NCBI RefSeq assembly: GCF_001761365.1
Contig: NZ_CP017477.1
Location: 1,572,501 to 1,636,500 of the forward strand
From: Polaribacter vadi
GTDB taxonomy: Bacteria; Bacteroidota; Bacteroidia; Flavobacteriales; Flavobacteriaceae
Length of the DNA stretch: 64,000 nucleotides
Reading direction: 5' to 3'
In this document: piece by piece, positions 54,079 through 64,000 of the stretch
Layout: every line of letters begins with the position of its first letter
Numbering within the stretch: position 1 is the first letter of the stretch
Program-made: the position numbers and the translations under genes
The notes under the pieces: generated by a model
The model's input: only the letters and a program-made list of their open reading frames with translations
What the model was told of the DNA's origin: nothing
Databases searched by the model: none

Positions 54079-57000
54079 ATGGAGAAACAAGGCTTATATT
54101 TACCAGAGTTTGAACACGAAAATTGTGGTGCTGGTTTTATTTGTAATTTGAATGGCGATAAAACGAATCAAATTATACATGATGCACTAGAAATACTCGT
54201 AAAACTAGAACATAGAGGAGGTGTTAGTGCTGATGGAAAAACAGGAGATGGTGCTGGATTATTAATCGATATTCCTCACGAATATTTTCAAAGAGTCTGT
54301 GATTTTCCGATTCCAGAAAGAAGAGAATATGCAGTTGGTATGGTTTTTTTACCAAAAGTTTCTAATCAATATAATTTTTGTAAATCTACGTTTGAAAAAG
54401 AGCTAACAGCACAAGGATTAGCTATTTTAGGTTGGAGAAAAGTGCCTGTAGATTCTACTCAATTAGGAGCCATTGCTTTAGCATCAGAACCAAATATAGA
54501 GCAATTATTTGTTGGTAAAACTGATGAAATAAATGAAGCTACCTTCAAAGCAAAGTTATATGCTGCAAGAAAAATAGCAGAACACACCATCAGAAATTCT
54601 AAAATTTCTGAAAGCAAATACTTTTATATACCAAGTTTATCAATCACAACCATTATCTATAAAGGTATTATTATGCCAGAAGATATTGGTCCTTATTATA
54701 AAGATTTACAAGAAATAGATTTAGTGACACGTTTGGCATTAGTGCATCAACGTTTTTCTACCAACACAATGCCAACTTGGGAGTTAGCACAACCTTTTAG
54801 ACACATGTGTCAAAATGGAGAAATTAATACGTTGCGTGGAAATGTAAGTAGAATGCGTGTGCGTGAAGAAATCATGAAAAGTGATGTTTTCGGCCCACAG
54901 ATTGAAAAACTATTCCCAATAATTTTACCAGGAAAATCGGATTCTGCTTCTATGGATATGGTTGTTGAGTTGTTAACTCATACAGGACGATCCTTACCAG
55001 AAATTATGATGATGATGATTCCTGAAGCTTGGGAAAAACATGCAACAATGTCTAAAGAGCGAAAAGCTTTTTACGAATATAATGGTTGTATTATGGAGCC
55101 TTGGGATGGCCCAGCGTCTGTACCTTTTACAGACGGAGATTATATTGGAGCGTTGTTAGATAGAAATGGTTTAAGACCTTCTAGATACACAGTTACCAAA
55201 AGTGGAAAATTAATTATGTCATCAGAAATTGGTGTGGTAGACATAGACCCATCAGATGTAAAAAAACATGGAAGATTAGAGCCAGGAAAAATGTTTTTGG
55301 TGGACATGAATAAAGGTCGAATTATAGAAGATGAAGAAATAAAAACTAAAATTGTTTCTGAAAGACCTTACCAAGAATGGTTAGATAATTCTCGTTTACA
55401 TTTAAAAGATGTTCCTTATACAAGTGAAACTTGCCCAATAGAAACCATTGATATCAAAACGCGTCAACGTTTGTTTAATTACACTTTTGAGGATATTCAA
55501 GAAGTAATTACACCTATGGCACAAGTTGGTAAAGAGGCTTTAGGATCTATGGGAATTGACACACCTTTAGCAGTTTTATCAGACAGACCTCAGTTAATAT
55601 CAAACTATTTTAAACAATTATTTGCACAAGTAACCAACCCACCTTTAGATGGAATTCGTGAAGAAATTGTAACAGACATCAGTTTAAATTTAGGAAAAGA
55701 TAGAAACATTTTTAGCATTACAGATAGACAATGTAGAAAATTAAGAATTCAGAATCCTGTAATTTCAAATGCAGATTTAGAAAAAATTAGAAGTATTGAT
55801 ATTGAAAGTTTCAAAGCAGAAACAATTCAAATTTTATATAAAAAATCCGAAGGTTTAAACGGAATAGAAAATGCTTTAGATAAGATTGTTCTTCAAGTTG
55901 AAAAAGCATTAGAAAATAAAAATAATATTATCATTTTATCAGATAGAGGTGTCAATCAAGAATTAGCACCAATACCTGCATTATTGGCTTGTTCCTTTGT
56001 AAATCATCAATTAAATCGCCTACGTAAGCGTTCTTATTTCGATATTATTATTGAATCTGCAGAACCTCGTGAACCTCATCATTTTGCAACTTTATTTGGA
56101 TATGGAGCAAGTGCCATCAATCCTTATATGGTGAATGAAATTATCAGAATGCAAGTTAAAGAAGGCTTTATTACTGGTATGGATGAACAAAAAGCAGTCG
56201 ATAATTTTAACACTGCAATTGGTAAAGGTATTTTAAAAGTGATGAACAAAATCGGAATCTCTACATTACATTCTTATAGAGGTTCTCAAATTTTTGAAAT
56301 TGTAGGGTTTAACTCGCAATTTGTAGAAAAATATTTCCCTTATACAGCTTCAAGAATTGAAGGTATTGGTTTGTATGAAGTTGAAAAAGAAATTGATCAA
56401 CGTTATAAACAAGCCTATCCAGATAATCAAATTGATAAAAATTTAGGTTTAAATATTGGTGGTGATTATAGATGGAGAAGAAATGGCGAACGTCATTTAT
56501 TCAATCCAACAACGGTTTCTAAACTACAACAAGCAGTTCGTTTAAGCGATCAGGCAAGTTATAATGTGTATGCAAAAGCCATCAATGAACAAGCAGAAAG
56601 CTTAATGACCATTCGTGGTTTGTTTGAATTTGATAATTTAGACCCAATTCCTTTAGAAGAAGTAGAACCTTGGACAGAGATTGTAAAACGTTTTAAAACG
56701 GGTGCAATGTCTTATGGATCAATTTCAAGAGAAGCACACGAAAATTTAGCAATTGCCATGAACAGAATTGGTGGTAAATCTAATTCTGGTGAAGGTGGTG
56801 AAGATAGAAAACGTTTCCAAAAAGATATCAATGGAGATAGTAGAAATTCTGCTATAAAGCAAGTTGCTTCTGGTAGATTTGGAGTTACTTCTCACTATTT
56901 AACAAACGCAAGAGAAATTCAAATTAAAATGGCACAAGGTGCAAAACCTGGTGAAGGTGGTCAATTACCTGGCTACAAAGTTTTACCTTGGATTGCTGCT

Positions 57001-58590
57001 GCAAGAAACTCAACGCCTTTTGTTGGGTTAATTTCTCCTCCTCCACATCATGATATTTATTCTATTGAAGATTTAGCACAATTAATTTTCGATTTAAAAA
57101 ATGCCAATCGTGAAGCAAGAATTAATGTAAAATTAGTTTCGGAAGTGGGTGTTGGAACCATTGCTGCTGGTGTTGCCAAAGCAAAAGCAGATGTTGTTTT
57201 AATTTCTGGTTATGATGGAGGAACAGGAGCCTCTCCTTTAACCTCTTTAAAACACGCAGGTTTACCTTGGGAATTAGGCTTAGCTGAAGCACAACAAACT
57301 TTAGTAATGAACAGTTTACGAAGTAGAATTGTGGTAGAATGTGATGGCCAATTAAAAACAGGAAGAGATGTTGCAATTGCAGCCTTATTAGGTGCAGAAG
57401 AATTTGGTTTTGCAACAGCTCCTTTAGTAGCTTCTGGTTGTATTATGATGCGTAAATGTCATTTAAATACGTGTCCAGTGGGTATTGCAACTCAAGATAA
57501 AGAGTTGCGAAAAAACTTTAAAGGAACACCAGAACACGTTATTAACTTCTTCTTTTATATTGCTGAAGAATTAAGAGCAATTATGGCACAATTAGGGTTT
57601 AGAACATTATCAGAAATGGTTGGACAAACGCATAAAATTAATGCCAACAAAGCCATCAAACATTACAAAGCAAAAGGATTAGATTTATCTAGTATTTTAC
57701 ATAGACCAGATTCTTACAGAAAATTAGTGGTTAGTAATACAGAAAAACAAGAACATAATTTAGAAAGCGTTTTAGATTTCACGATTTTAAAAGATTCTCA
57801 TAGAGCTTTATATCGTAAAGAAAAAATGACTTTAAATTATCCTATTAAAAACACAAACAGAACTGTTGGAGCTATTGTAAGTAACGAAATTTCTAAAATT
57901 TATGGTCACTTAGGATTGCCTGAAGACACCTTAAACATTAATTTTAAAGGTTCTGCAGGACAAAGCTTTGGTGCTTTTGGAGCTCATGGATTAACCTTTA
58001 TTCTAGAAGGAAACACAAACGATTATTTAGGAAAAGGGTTGTCTGGAGCTAAATTAATCGTTAAAAAACCACCAACAGCAGACTTTTTAGCTGAAGACAA
58101 TATTATTGTTGGTAACGTATGTATGTTTGGTGCTGTTGATGGTCAAGCTTATATTAATGGAATTGCTGGTGAACGTTTTGCTGTTCGTAATTCTGGAGCA
58201 ACAGCAGTTGTAGAAGGTGTTGGAGATCATTGTTGTGAATACATGACTGGTGGTAAAGTAATTGTTTTAGGAAAAACAGGAAGAAATTTTGCTGCTGGGA
58301 TGAGTGGTGGAATCGCCTATGTGTATGATCCTGAAAACAAATTTGCAAACGGATTATGCAATACAGAAACCATCGAATTTGAAGAAATTTCAGAGGAAAA
58401 TGGAGCTGAGTTAAAAGCAATTATTGAAAAGCACGTTCTATATACAGATAGTAAAAGAGGTGCTGATTTATTAGCAGATTGGGATACAAGTTTAAACAAC
58501 TTTGTAAAAGTAATGCCAACTGAATATAAGAAAGCATTACAACGTTTAGAAACAGAAGAACCAATGTTCGAAGAATTAACAATAGCATAA
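54079..58590 (+). CDS. gltB: Glutamate synthase large subunit
   Basis: 1503 aa. Makes glutamate from glutamine and 2-oxoglutarate. Cys16 in [10 protein letters not shown] is the glutaminase nucleophile exposed after propeptide removal; the class II amidotransferase domain spans about 16-420. The FMN/synthase domain contains [11 protein letters not shown] and the 3Fe-4S cluster cysteines in [15 protein letters not shown] (about 1127-1141). The C-terminal beta-helix domain has [17 protein letters not shown]. Full length, directly followed by gltD. Confidence 0.97.
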   Translation: MEKQGLYLPEFEHENCGAGFICNLNGDKTNQIIHDALEILVKLEHRGGVSADGKTGDGAGLLIDIPHEYFQRVCDFPIPERREYAVGMVFLPKVSNQYNFCKSTFEKELTAQGLAILGWRKVPVDSTQLGAIALASEPNIEQLFVGKTDEINEATFKAKLYAARKIAEHTIRNSKISESKYFYIPSLSITTIIYKGIIMPEDIGPYYKDLQEIDLVTRLALVHQRFSTNTMPTWELAQPFRHMCQNGEINTLRGNVSRMRVREEIMKSDVFGPQIEKLFPIILPGKSDSASMDMVVELLTHTGRSLPEIMMMMIPEAWEKHATMSKERKAFYEYNGCIMEPWDGPASVPFTDGDYIGALLDRNGLRPSRYTVTKSGKLIMSSEIGVVDIDPSDVKKHGRLEPGKMFLVDMNKGRIIEDEEIKTKIVSERPYQEWLDNSRLHLKDVPYTSETCPIETIDIKTRQRLFNYTFEDIQEVITPMAQVGKEALGSMGIDTPLAVLSDRPQLISNYFKQLFAQVTNPPLDGIREEIVTDISLNLGKDRNIFSITDRQCRKLRIQNPVISNADLEKIRSIDIESFKAETIQILYKKSEGLNGIENALDKIVLQVEKALENKNNIIILSDRGVNQELAPIPALLACSFVNHQLNRLRKRSYFDIIIESAEPREPHHFATLFGYGASAINPYMVNEIIRMQVKEGFITGMDEQKAVDNFNTAIGKGILKVMNKIGISTLHSYRGSQIFEIVGFNSQFVEKYFPYTASRIEGIGLYEVEKEIDQRYKQAYPDNQIDKNLGLNIGGDYRWRRNGERHLFNPTTVSKLQQAVRLSDQASYNVYAKAINEQAESLMTIRGLFEFDNLDPIPLEEVEPWTEIVKRFKTGAMSYGSISREAHENLAIAMNRIGGKSNSGEGGEDRKRFQKDINGDSRNSAIKQVASGRFGVTSHYLTNAREIQIKMAQGAKPGEGGQLPGYKVLPWIAAARNSTPFVGLISPPPHHDIYSIEDLAQLIFDLKNANREARINVKLVSEVGVGTIAAGVAKAKADVVLISGYDGGTGASPLTSLKHAGLPWELGLAEAQQTLVMNSLRSRIVVECDGQLKTGRDVAIAALLGAEEFGFATAPLVASGCIMMRKCHLNTCPVGIATQDKELRKNFKGTPEHVINFFFYIAEELRAIMAQLGFRTLSEMVGQTHKINANKAIKHYKAKGLDLSSILHRPDSYRKLVVSNTEKQEHNLESVLDFTILKDSHRALYRKEKMTLNYPIKNTNRTVGAIVSNEISKIYGHLGLPEDTLNINFKGSAGQSFGAFGAHGLTFILEGNTNDYLGKGLSGAKLIVKKPPTADFLAEDNIIVGNVCMFGAVDGQAYINGIAGERFAVRNSGATAVVEGVGDHCCEYMTGGKVIVLGKTGRNFAAGMSGGIAYVYDPENKFANGLCNTETIEFEEISEENGAELKAIIEKHVLYTDSKRGADLLADWDTSLNNFVKVMPTEYKKALQRLETEEPMFEELTIA

Positions 58591-58594
58591 TGTC

Positions 58595-60058
58595 ATGGGA
58601 AAAATAACAGGATTTAAAGAATTTGAAAGACAGGATGAAACCTACAGATCTGTAATAGACCGTGTAAAAAATTATAACGAATTTACGGTACCTCTTTCTG
58701 ATCAAGAAATAACAAAACAAGGTTCACGTTGTATGGATTGTGGAATTCCTTTTTGTCATAGTGGTTGTCCACTTGGTAATTTAATTCCAGATTTTAACCA
58801 TATGGTGCATCAAGGTGAATGGCAAAAAGCTTCGTGGATTTTACATTCTACGAATAATTTCCCAGAATTTACAGGACGTTTATGTCCTGCTCCTTGTGAA
58901 CAGGCTTGTGTTTTAGGAATTATAGAAGACCCAGTATCCATAGAAAATATTGAAAAAAACATAGTAGAACGCGCTTTTAAAGAAGGGTGGATTAAACCTC
59001 AACCTCCAAAAACAAGAACAGGAAAAACGATTGCTGTGATTGGCTCTGGACCTGCAGGTTTAGCTGCTGCACAACAATTAAATAGAGCTGGACATACAGT
59101 AACTGTTTTTGAAAGACATGATGAAGTTGGTGGTTTATTACGATATGGAATTCCTAATTTTAAAATGGAAAAAGGAATTATCGATAGAAGAATAAAAATT
59201 TTAAAAGCAGAAGGAATCATTTTTAAAACAAACGTAAATGTTGGTGTAACTTATGATGTAAAAGATTTAAAAGCTTTTGATGCTATTGTTTTATGTGGTG
59301 GTGCAACTGAAACCAGAAGCTTACCAACTCCTGGTATTGACGCTAATGGTGTTGTACAAGCAATGGATTTCTTAACACAGCAAACCAAAGTTTTATTTGG
59401 CAAGGAAGTGGAAAACCAAGTGATGGCAACTGATAAAAATGTTATAGTAATTGGTGGTGGAGATACAGGCTCCGATTGTATTGGAACTTCAAACAGACAT
59501 GGAGCAAAATCTGTGGTGAACTTTGAGATTATGCCAAAACCTCCTGGAGAACGTTCACCAACAACTCCTTGGCCTTTTTGGCCTTTAAAGTTAAAAACTT
59601 CTTCTTCTCATCAAGAAGGTTCTGAACGTAATTGGTTAATCAACACAAAAGAATTTGTAAAAGATGAAACTGGAAAACTAATCGCTTTAAAAACAGTAAA
59701 TGTTGAGTGGAAAATGGTTCCTGGACAAAGACCTCAATTGATTGAAATTGCGGGTACAGAAAAAACTTGGCCTTGTGATTTAGCCTTATTAGCTTTAGGT
59801 TTTACAGGTCCTGAAAGTACTTTAGCAGAAAAATTAGGCATTAAACGAGATGCTCGTTCAAATTATATTGCAGAATATGGTAAATATCAAACCAATGTAA
59901 AAAATATTTTTACTGCTGGTGATATGAGAAGAGGGCAATCTTTAATTGTTTGGGCAATTTCTGAAGGTAGAGAAGCTGCAAGGCAAGTAGATTTATTCTT
60001 AATGGGAAAATCTGAATTACCCTCTAAAGATGTTACAGGCGATTTAGTTGCGATGTAA
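58595..60058 (+). CDS. gltD: Glutamate synthase small subunit
   Basis: 487 aa. Passes electrons from NAD(P)H to the large subunit. N-terminal 4Fe-4S cysteines in SRCMDCGIPFCHSGCPLGN and GRLCPAPCEQACVLG, FAD-binding VIGSGPAGLAAAQQLNRAG (about 146), NAD(P)-binding VIVIGGGDTGSDCIGTSNRH. It starts 4 bp after gltB. Confidence 0.97.
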   Translation: MGKITGFKEFERQDETYRSVIDRVKNYNEFTVPLSDQEITKQGSRCMDCGIPFCHSGCPLGNLIPDFNHMVHQGEWQKASWILHSTNNFPEFTGRLCPAPCEQACVLGIIEDPVSIENIEKNIVERAFKEGWIKPQPPKTRTGKTIAVIGSGPAGLAAAQQLNRAGHTVTVFERHDEVGGLLRYGIPNFKMEKGIIDRRIKILKAEGIIFKTNVNVGVTYDVKDLKAFDAIVLCGGATETRSLPTPGIDANGVVQAMDFLTQQTKVLFGKEVENQVMATDKNVIVIGGGDTGSDCIGTSNRHGAKSVVNFEIMPKPPGERSPTTPWPFWPLKLKTSSSHQEGSERNWLINTKEFVKDETGKLIALKTVNVEWKMVPGQRPQLIEIAGTEKTWPCDLALLALGFTGPESTLAEKLGIKRDARSNYIAEYGKYQTNVKNIFTAGDMRRGQSLIVWAISEGREAARQVDLFLMGKSELPSKDVTGDLVAM

Positions 60059-60077
60059 ATTATAGATCTTAATTATT

Positions 60078-60114
60078 AAAAAGCCGTTTGTAATTTTTTA
60101 CAAACGGCTTTTTT
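60078..60114 (+). terminator. Terminator after gltD
   Basis: AAAAAGCCGTTTGTAA and TTACAAACGGCTTTTT form a perfect 16-bp stem with a 4-nt T loop; T-run follows, 19 bp after the stop. Confidence 0.92.
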
Positions 60115-60346
60115 GAGTTCAAAACTTAGGTATATTTTTTAAATATAGTTGAAATTTAGAAGTTATAGTAAATTACAGTTTTAAAAGGTCTTCGACAAGA
60201 TCAGACTGACATTCACTAGAAAAACTGTGCTTAGGAATATTTTTATGTATAGTAAGAAATTTTACGATTCCCAAAGTTTAGCAAAATTGAAAAAGGTAAA
60301 TAATTATATTTTATTGTAATTACGCTTTTAGTAATGTTAGCATTTT

Positions 60347-60427
60347 GTCACCCTGAATTTATTTCAGGGTCTTAAGAAATAGTCTCGATTTATAGCTAGA
60401 TAGATTCTGAAATAAATTCAGAATGAC
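60347..60427. repeat. Two covarying REP-like palindromes downstream of gltBD
   Basis: GTCACCCTGA...TCAGGGTCT (60347-60372) and AGATTCTGA...TCAGAATGAC (60402-60427), the same family as at 35.2 and 37.0 kb. The rest of the gap from 60115 to 60474 shows no gene. Confidence 0.8.
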
Positions 60428-60474
60428 AAGTTTTAAAATTTACATTATAATGAGCGGATATACAATTATATTTT

Positions 60475-60948
60475 TTATTCCGTTAAAACAATTCTAATTG
60501 GTAAACGATATTTTGTAGCTACAGGAAATCTTTTTTTTATTGCTGGGAATATTTTAGGTAGGTTATCAACAGAAAGTTGTAGAATACTATCCAATGCTGG
60601 AAGTTGCTTTTTTATATTTTCTGAAGATGTTAATTCTAAAAACTCAATAATTCCTTCTGTATTAATTAACAAATCTACATACACAGTTTCATCAATAGAA
60701 TCTTGACTCGATAATGCGTGTTTTTGTAACTCCTCTCCTATTTTTTTGTGAATGGTATTTCTAAAACAATTCGATTTTTCTGTTTTATTAATAATAGAAT
60801 CGCAAGCAGGAAATGATGGCGATAAATCTACAGCTGTATAATCTACAATGGTATCTAAAACTTGGTTTTCTTTGTTTTTCGAAAATGACAATTTATCACA
60901 TGAAGTGATAAAAATCATCAAAATTAAAAAAGAAAAAACGCGCATCAA
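60475..60948 (-). CDS. Lipoprotein with TonB-C-like domain
   Basis: 157 aa. Lipoprotein signal ending FITSC (Cys17). The mature part has PSFPACDS, NCFRNTIHKKIGEEL and then VDLLINTEGIIEFLEL and KYRLPIRIVL, which parallels the PTFPGCES...DCFSKNIQKH...FKIDKEGNIVEVQ end of the M56 protein encoded 1.3 kb away. It is probably a periplasmic partner or sensor of that cluster; the function is unproven. Confidence 0.75.
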   Translation of the reverse strand: MMRVFSFLILMIFITSCDKLSFSKNKENQVLDTIVDYTAVDLSPSFPACDSIINKTEKSNCFRNTIHKKIGEELQKHALSSQDSIDETVYVDLLINTEGIIEFLELTSSENIKKQLPALDSILQLSVDNLPKIFPAIKKRFPVATKYRLPIRIVLTE

Positions 60949-60992
60949 TAGAATTATATTTACTGCGTAAACTTACTAAATTTTACTGACTT

Positions 60993-62243
60993 TTAATCCA
61001 ACAATTCTCCCTCCAAAAAATACTCTTTTTTGATCTCTTTAATTCTACGTTCTACAAATACAGAAATCACTTCATCTCTACTATAAAAATTTTCTATATA
61101 CTTTTTATATTCCTTATAAGCTATTTTTTTATCCTTATAATAATCATCAGAAAGCTTTGCTATTTGATACAATGCTTTGTAATTTTTTCTATTTTCTGCA
61201 TACGCTTCTTTAAAAGCGTTAATAGCTTCTGGAATTTTATTGGTTTCAAAATACATCGTTCCTAAACCAAAATATTCTTCATCTCGCTTTTCTTTCCCTA
61301 CATAAGTAGCCATCATATAATTAAACATTGCACCTCTATAATCTTTTTCAATCATAGAAATATGCCCTAAATACGTTAGAGCTTTAAAATCTTCTCTATC
61401 TTTAATCGATACTTTTTTAAAATATTTTTTTGCCCGTTCTAAACTATCCATATTAAAAAAAGATCTTCCTAACATTGCAGCACTATAGGTGTCTTTTTTA
61501 TCAATAGTATCCAAATTTAATAACAATGGAATAGCTTCTGCGTATTTTTTATCCAAATACAATCGATTAATTTTTAGCTTATTCAAATCGACATGATTTT
61601 TATCCAAAGCCAAACCTTTGTCTACAAATATTTGTGTGGAATCTTTATCTTTCAATTTTTTATAACTATTTGCCAATCTTACAATGGCATTTAAATGCGT
61701 AGCATCTTTTTCGTGCGTATCTAGATAACTATTCATCATAGGATCTCTTTGACCATTTAAAGCGTAAGAAAGTCCTAAATGGTAAGAATAATTCGCGTTT
61801 TCAGCATCATTTTCCACCAAATATTTAAACGTTTTAATCGCTTCTTTAGGTTTTCTGTTGATGATGTATAACTTCCCTAATTGATATTTCAACACTAAAT
61901 TCAAGGAATCTTTTGCTAAAACCTCTTCATAAATAGGAATTGCTTTTTTAGACAATTTTAAAGAACGGTAATTTTTTGCCAATCGTAGTTTTGCATTTTC
62001 ATCATCTTTAAAAGTGATGGCTTTTTCTAAAAACTGAGCTGCTTTTTTATAATCGTCAATCGATTCGTAAATAACTGCTTTTTTATAATTCGATAAAAAC
62101 GAAGCATCACTTTTATCTAATTCTTTTAAAGCCATTTTATACCTACCTTTCTCAAACAAACTATCTGCAACAGCAAAAGCTGAAGTTTGCGCTTCAACTT
62201 TTACAATTACAAATAATAATACTACTAAAATTTTCTTTTTCAT
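60993..62243 (-). CDS. Secreted TPR-repeat protein
   Basis: 416 aa with a signal peptide ending VEAQ (about 19). From about 25 onward it consists of tetratricopeptide repeats, e.g. AVADSLFEKGRYKMALKELD, KAAQFLEKAITFKDDENAKL, ALYQIAKLSDDYYKDKKIAY. TPRs form protein-binding scaffolds; in the periplasm it may organise the products of the flanking genes. 9 bp separate it from the M56 gene. Confidence 0.88.
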   Translation of the reverse strand: MKKKILVVLLFVIVKVEAQTSAFAVADSLFEKGRYKMALKELDKSDASFLSNYKKAVIYESIDDYKKAAQFLEKAITFKDDENAKLRLAKNYRSLKLSKKAIPIYEEVLAKDSLNLVLKYQLGKLYIINRKPKEAIKTFKYLVENDAENANYSYHLGLSYALNGQRDPMMNSYLDTHEKDATHLNAIVRLANSYKKLKDKDSTQIFVDKGLALDKNHVDLNKLKINRLYLDKKYAEAIPLLLNLDTIDKKDTYSAAMLGRSFFNMDSLERAKKYFKKVSIKDREDFKALTYLGHISMIEKDYRGAMFNYMMATYVGKEKRDEEYFGLGTMYFETNKIPEAINAFKEAYAENRKNYKALYQIAKLSDDYYKDKKIAYKEYKKYIENFYSRDEVISVFVERRIKEIKKEYFLEGELLD

Positions 62244-62252
62244 AGAGATTTT

Positions 62253-63803
62253 TTATTCTACTAAAATAGTAAACGGAATTGAATATTTTACATCAACAGC
62301 TTTTCCCTCATGTTCTCCAGGAGTTACTTTTGGTAGTGAATTCATCACTGCCAATACTTCTTGTTTAATATCTTCATGAGGTGCTCTAGCTTGCACTTCA
62401 ACAATATTCCCTTCTTTGTCAATTTTAAAACTAATAAAAACACGTTTTTTCCCAGGAGATAAACCTAATGTTTTTGGTAAAGCTGCATCAAAATTTTTAA
62501 TAAAATGCTTTTGAATATTTTTTGAAAAACAATCTTTATCTCCAGATTCGCAACCAGGGAAAGTTGGTGCTTTGTCTACTTTTAAAAATGAAACATTTTC
62601 ATCGATTTCTTCAACTTCCTCAGTTGGTTTAGAATTCATCTTCATGAAAACTGCTCTTCTACCATTTTTTAAATCTAAAAATATTGGTTCAGGCAGTTCC
62701 ACTCCTCTTTCCTTAGCGCGTTCGTTTGCTCCTTTTTCAGATTTCAGAAACTCATTTTTCTCATTATCTGTTAAATCTTTAAAAGCAATCTCTTTATAAG
62801 TTTCTGGTATGGAATATCCTATAAAAAGATCTAGATACGTAGCACTATTCTCTCTTTGTTTCGACTCAACTACACCCTCTTTCAAAGAGAAATACCAAGT
62901 AGTTTTCTCTAATTTACTTTCTGATAAATCCTCCTTATAAACATCTTCTGAACAAGAAGTATAAAAAAGCATACTTGCTAATACAGGAATCAACACCAGA
63001 TACTTTAATTGATTCATTTTTTTTGATTGTTTTTTCGTCATCATAATAATTCTTTTTTTGATTAAACTTTTTTTATAAAATTGATTTACAAATGCAACAT
63101 TCTCAACCTGAAAATAATTAGATAATAAATTGTTGATATACGTTTCTTTCGCTTCTTTTTTCGATACAATTTCATCAGAAATATATTCGTGTACTAGAGT
63201 GATTCTCTTTTGATAAAAATAAATCATCGGGTTAAACCACATTGCAATTTTTAAGAATTCAAAAAATAGTAAATCAATAGAATGCTTTTGTTGACTGTGT
63301 ACCATTTCATGCTCGATAATCTTTTCTTGTTGCGAAACAGGAATTTCTTTTCCTAAAAATATATAGTTGAAAAATGAAAATGCATTGGTTTTATTCGGAA
63401 TAAAAATTAGCTTAAAAATGGATAATTTCTCTGCTTTATTGGTTTTGATTAAGTTGATAATCTTCATCAACTTTACAAAAAACAAGATTAAAAATACAGC
63501 AACTCCAACCCAAAATATAATATTGATATAATTTACAGATTCATAAAAAGTAGTTGCTTCCACTGTTCTTTTAATCACTTTTTCTGGTGATAAAAATATC
63601 TCTGGCAATTGCACAATATACTCTTGAGAAACTGCTTTTTGAAACGTTGGTATTTTTATCAACGGAAGTATAAAAGACAAGATTGGCGTCGTTAACAAAT
63701 ACCATCTGTTTTTTGTAAAAAACGTTTCTTTGCTTAAAAAGAAATCATAAATCGCCAAAAACAAGACTTGGAATAAGATAACTTGAAGGATGTAATTTAT
63801 CAT
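62253..63803 (-). CDS. BlaR1-like M56 metallopeptidase with TonB-C domain
   Basis: The start at Met 63803 (516 aa) puts the first TM helix (MINYILQVILFQVLFLAIYD) at the N-terminus; the 63857 start adds an Arg-rich leader read through a repeat. Several TM helices precede the zinc motif HEMVH (EHEMVHSQQKHSIDLL) and HEYISDE as third ligand region. A long periplasmic part ends with a TonB-C-like domain (FKIDKEGNIVEVQARAPHED). BlaR1 relatives sense wall stress and cleave a BlaI repressor, whose probable gene end lies upstream. Confidence 0.87.
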   Translation of the reverse strand: MINYILQVILFQVLFLAIYDFFLSKETFFTKNRWYLLTTPILSFILPLIKIPTFQKAVSQEYIVQLPEIFLSPEKVIKRTVEATTFYESVNYINIIFWVGVAVFLILFFVKLMKIINLIKTNKAEKLSIFKLIFIPNKTNAFSFFNYIFLGKEIPVSQQEKIIEHEMVHSQQKHSIDLLFFEFLKIAMWFNPMIYFYQKRITLVHEYISDEIVSKKEAKETYINNLLSNYFQVENVAFVNQFYKKSLIKKRIIMMTKKQSKKMNQLKYLVLIPVLASMLFYTSCSEDVYKEDLSESKLEKTTWYFSLKEGVVESKQRENSATYLDLFIGYSIPETYKEIAFKDLTDNEKNEFLKSEKGANERAKERGVELPEPIFLDLKNGRRAVFMKMNSKPTEEVEEIDENVSFLKVDKAPTFPGCESGDKDCFSKNIQKHFIKNFDAALPKTLGLSPGKKRVFISFKIDKEGNIVEVQARAPHEDIKQEVLAVMNSLPKVTPGEHEGKAVDVKYSIPFTILVE

Positions 63804-63837
63804 TGGTTTTTTATTTTTTAAACTATTTTGTCTGGTT

Positions 63838-63876
63838 GAGCGCAGTCGAAACCTCAATAACCTCTCGACTGCGCTC
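63838..63876. repeat. 12-bp inverted repeat between the BlaI-like and M56 genes
   Basis: GAGCGCAGTCGA (63838-63849) and TCGACTGCGCTC (63865-63876), 15-nt loop. The TCGACTGCGCTCGAGGAGACA block also occurs at 37.24 kb, so it is a dispersed element. Further left-flank stutter ACTGCCAACT lies at about 63930-63952. Confidence 0.8.
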
Positions 63877-63957
63877 GAGGAGACATTTTACGAACTTTTA
63901 TTATATTCCAATTGAGTAATAACTGCCAACTGCTTACTGAAAACTGCCAACTAAAAA

Positions 63958-64000
63958 CTATTTCTCCTTATTCACTTCCTTTAATATTGATTCCAATTCA
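63958..64000 (-). CDS. 3' end of a probable BlaI/MecI/CopY-family repressor gene (partial)
   Basis: Only 13 codons are in the window: ELESILKEVNKEK then TAG. The Leu/Glu/Lys-rich ending is like that of BlaI proteins (dimerisation helix), and BlaI genes commonly precede M56 genes. The start lies beyond the window edge. Assignment rests mainly on context. Confidence 0.55.
   Translation of the reverse strand, partial: ELESILKEVNKEK

Overview
The window is AT-rich, has intergenic Bacteroidetes-type promoters (TTG, about 19 bp, then TAnnTTTG) and gene families typical of marine Flavobacteriaceae, so a Polaribacter- or Tenacibaculum-like flavobacterium is the best guess. No rRNA, integrase, transposase or CRISPR array is visible.

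Layout. (1) 1-1.5 kb: a 433-bp tandem repeat and other intergenic repeats. (2) 1.5-29.6 kb: one long minus-strand surface-polysaccharide locus. In transcription order it holds nucleotide-sugar genes (wlbA-, tviC- and tviB-like), a decayed ugd remnant, Wzx flippase, glycosyltransferases, Wzy polymerase, O-acetyltransferase-like genes, the capE/capF/capG set for UDP-L-FucNAc, a glycosyltransferase, a GNAT enzyme and a NodB-type deacetylase. It continues with a small fatty-acid-synthase-like set (KAS III, ACP, SDR), a Pgl-ordered block for a 4-N-acylated UDP-QuiNAc4N and its initiating phosphosugar transferase, then Wza and the Wzc tyrosine kinase. The gene set predicts a Wzx/Wzy-assembled polymer with FucNAc, a HexNAc uronic acid and an N-acylated diamino sugar as repeat-unit components. 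(3) 29.6-35.6 kb: an island of nested repeats, a pair of paralogous tiny HTH-like genes, two orphan genes and two tandem tRNA-Val(UAC) genes. (4) 35.7-42.6 kb: folC, then GDP-fucose (gmd, fcl), ugd and two nucleotidyltransferases. The leaders of gmd, fcl and ugd carry degenerate TTCGTTGTTCG/CGAA arrays. (5) 42.8-48.9 kb: tonB-exbD-exbB, NhaD antiporter, an amino-acid dehydrogenase and anmK. (6) 49.0-60.1 kb: acyl-CoA dehydrogenase, truA, and an ammonium-assimilation block (outer-membrane protein, amtB, gltB, gltD). (7) 60.5-64 kb: a BlaI-M56 (BlaR1-like) signalling cluster with a TPR protein and a lipoprotein carrying a TonB-C-like domain.

Most noteworthy: the dedicated acyl pathway inside the polysaccharide locus; the ugd pseudogene beside tviB; S23-type four-helix-bundle genes boxed in by degenerate microsatellites; covarying REP-like palindromes; the orphan island beside tRNA-Val with a 17-nt copy of the tRNA 3' end. 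All homology statements come from reading the translated sequence and recalled family features; no database search was run.
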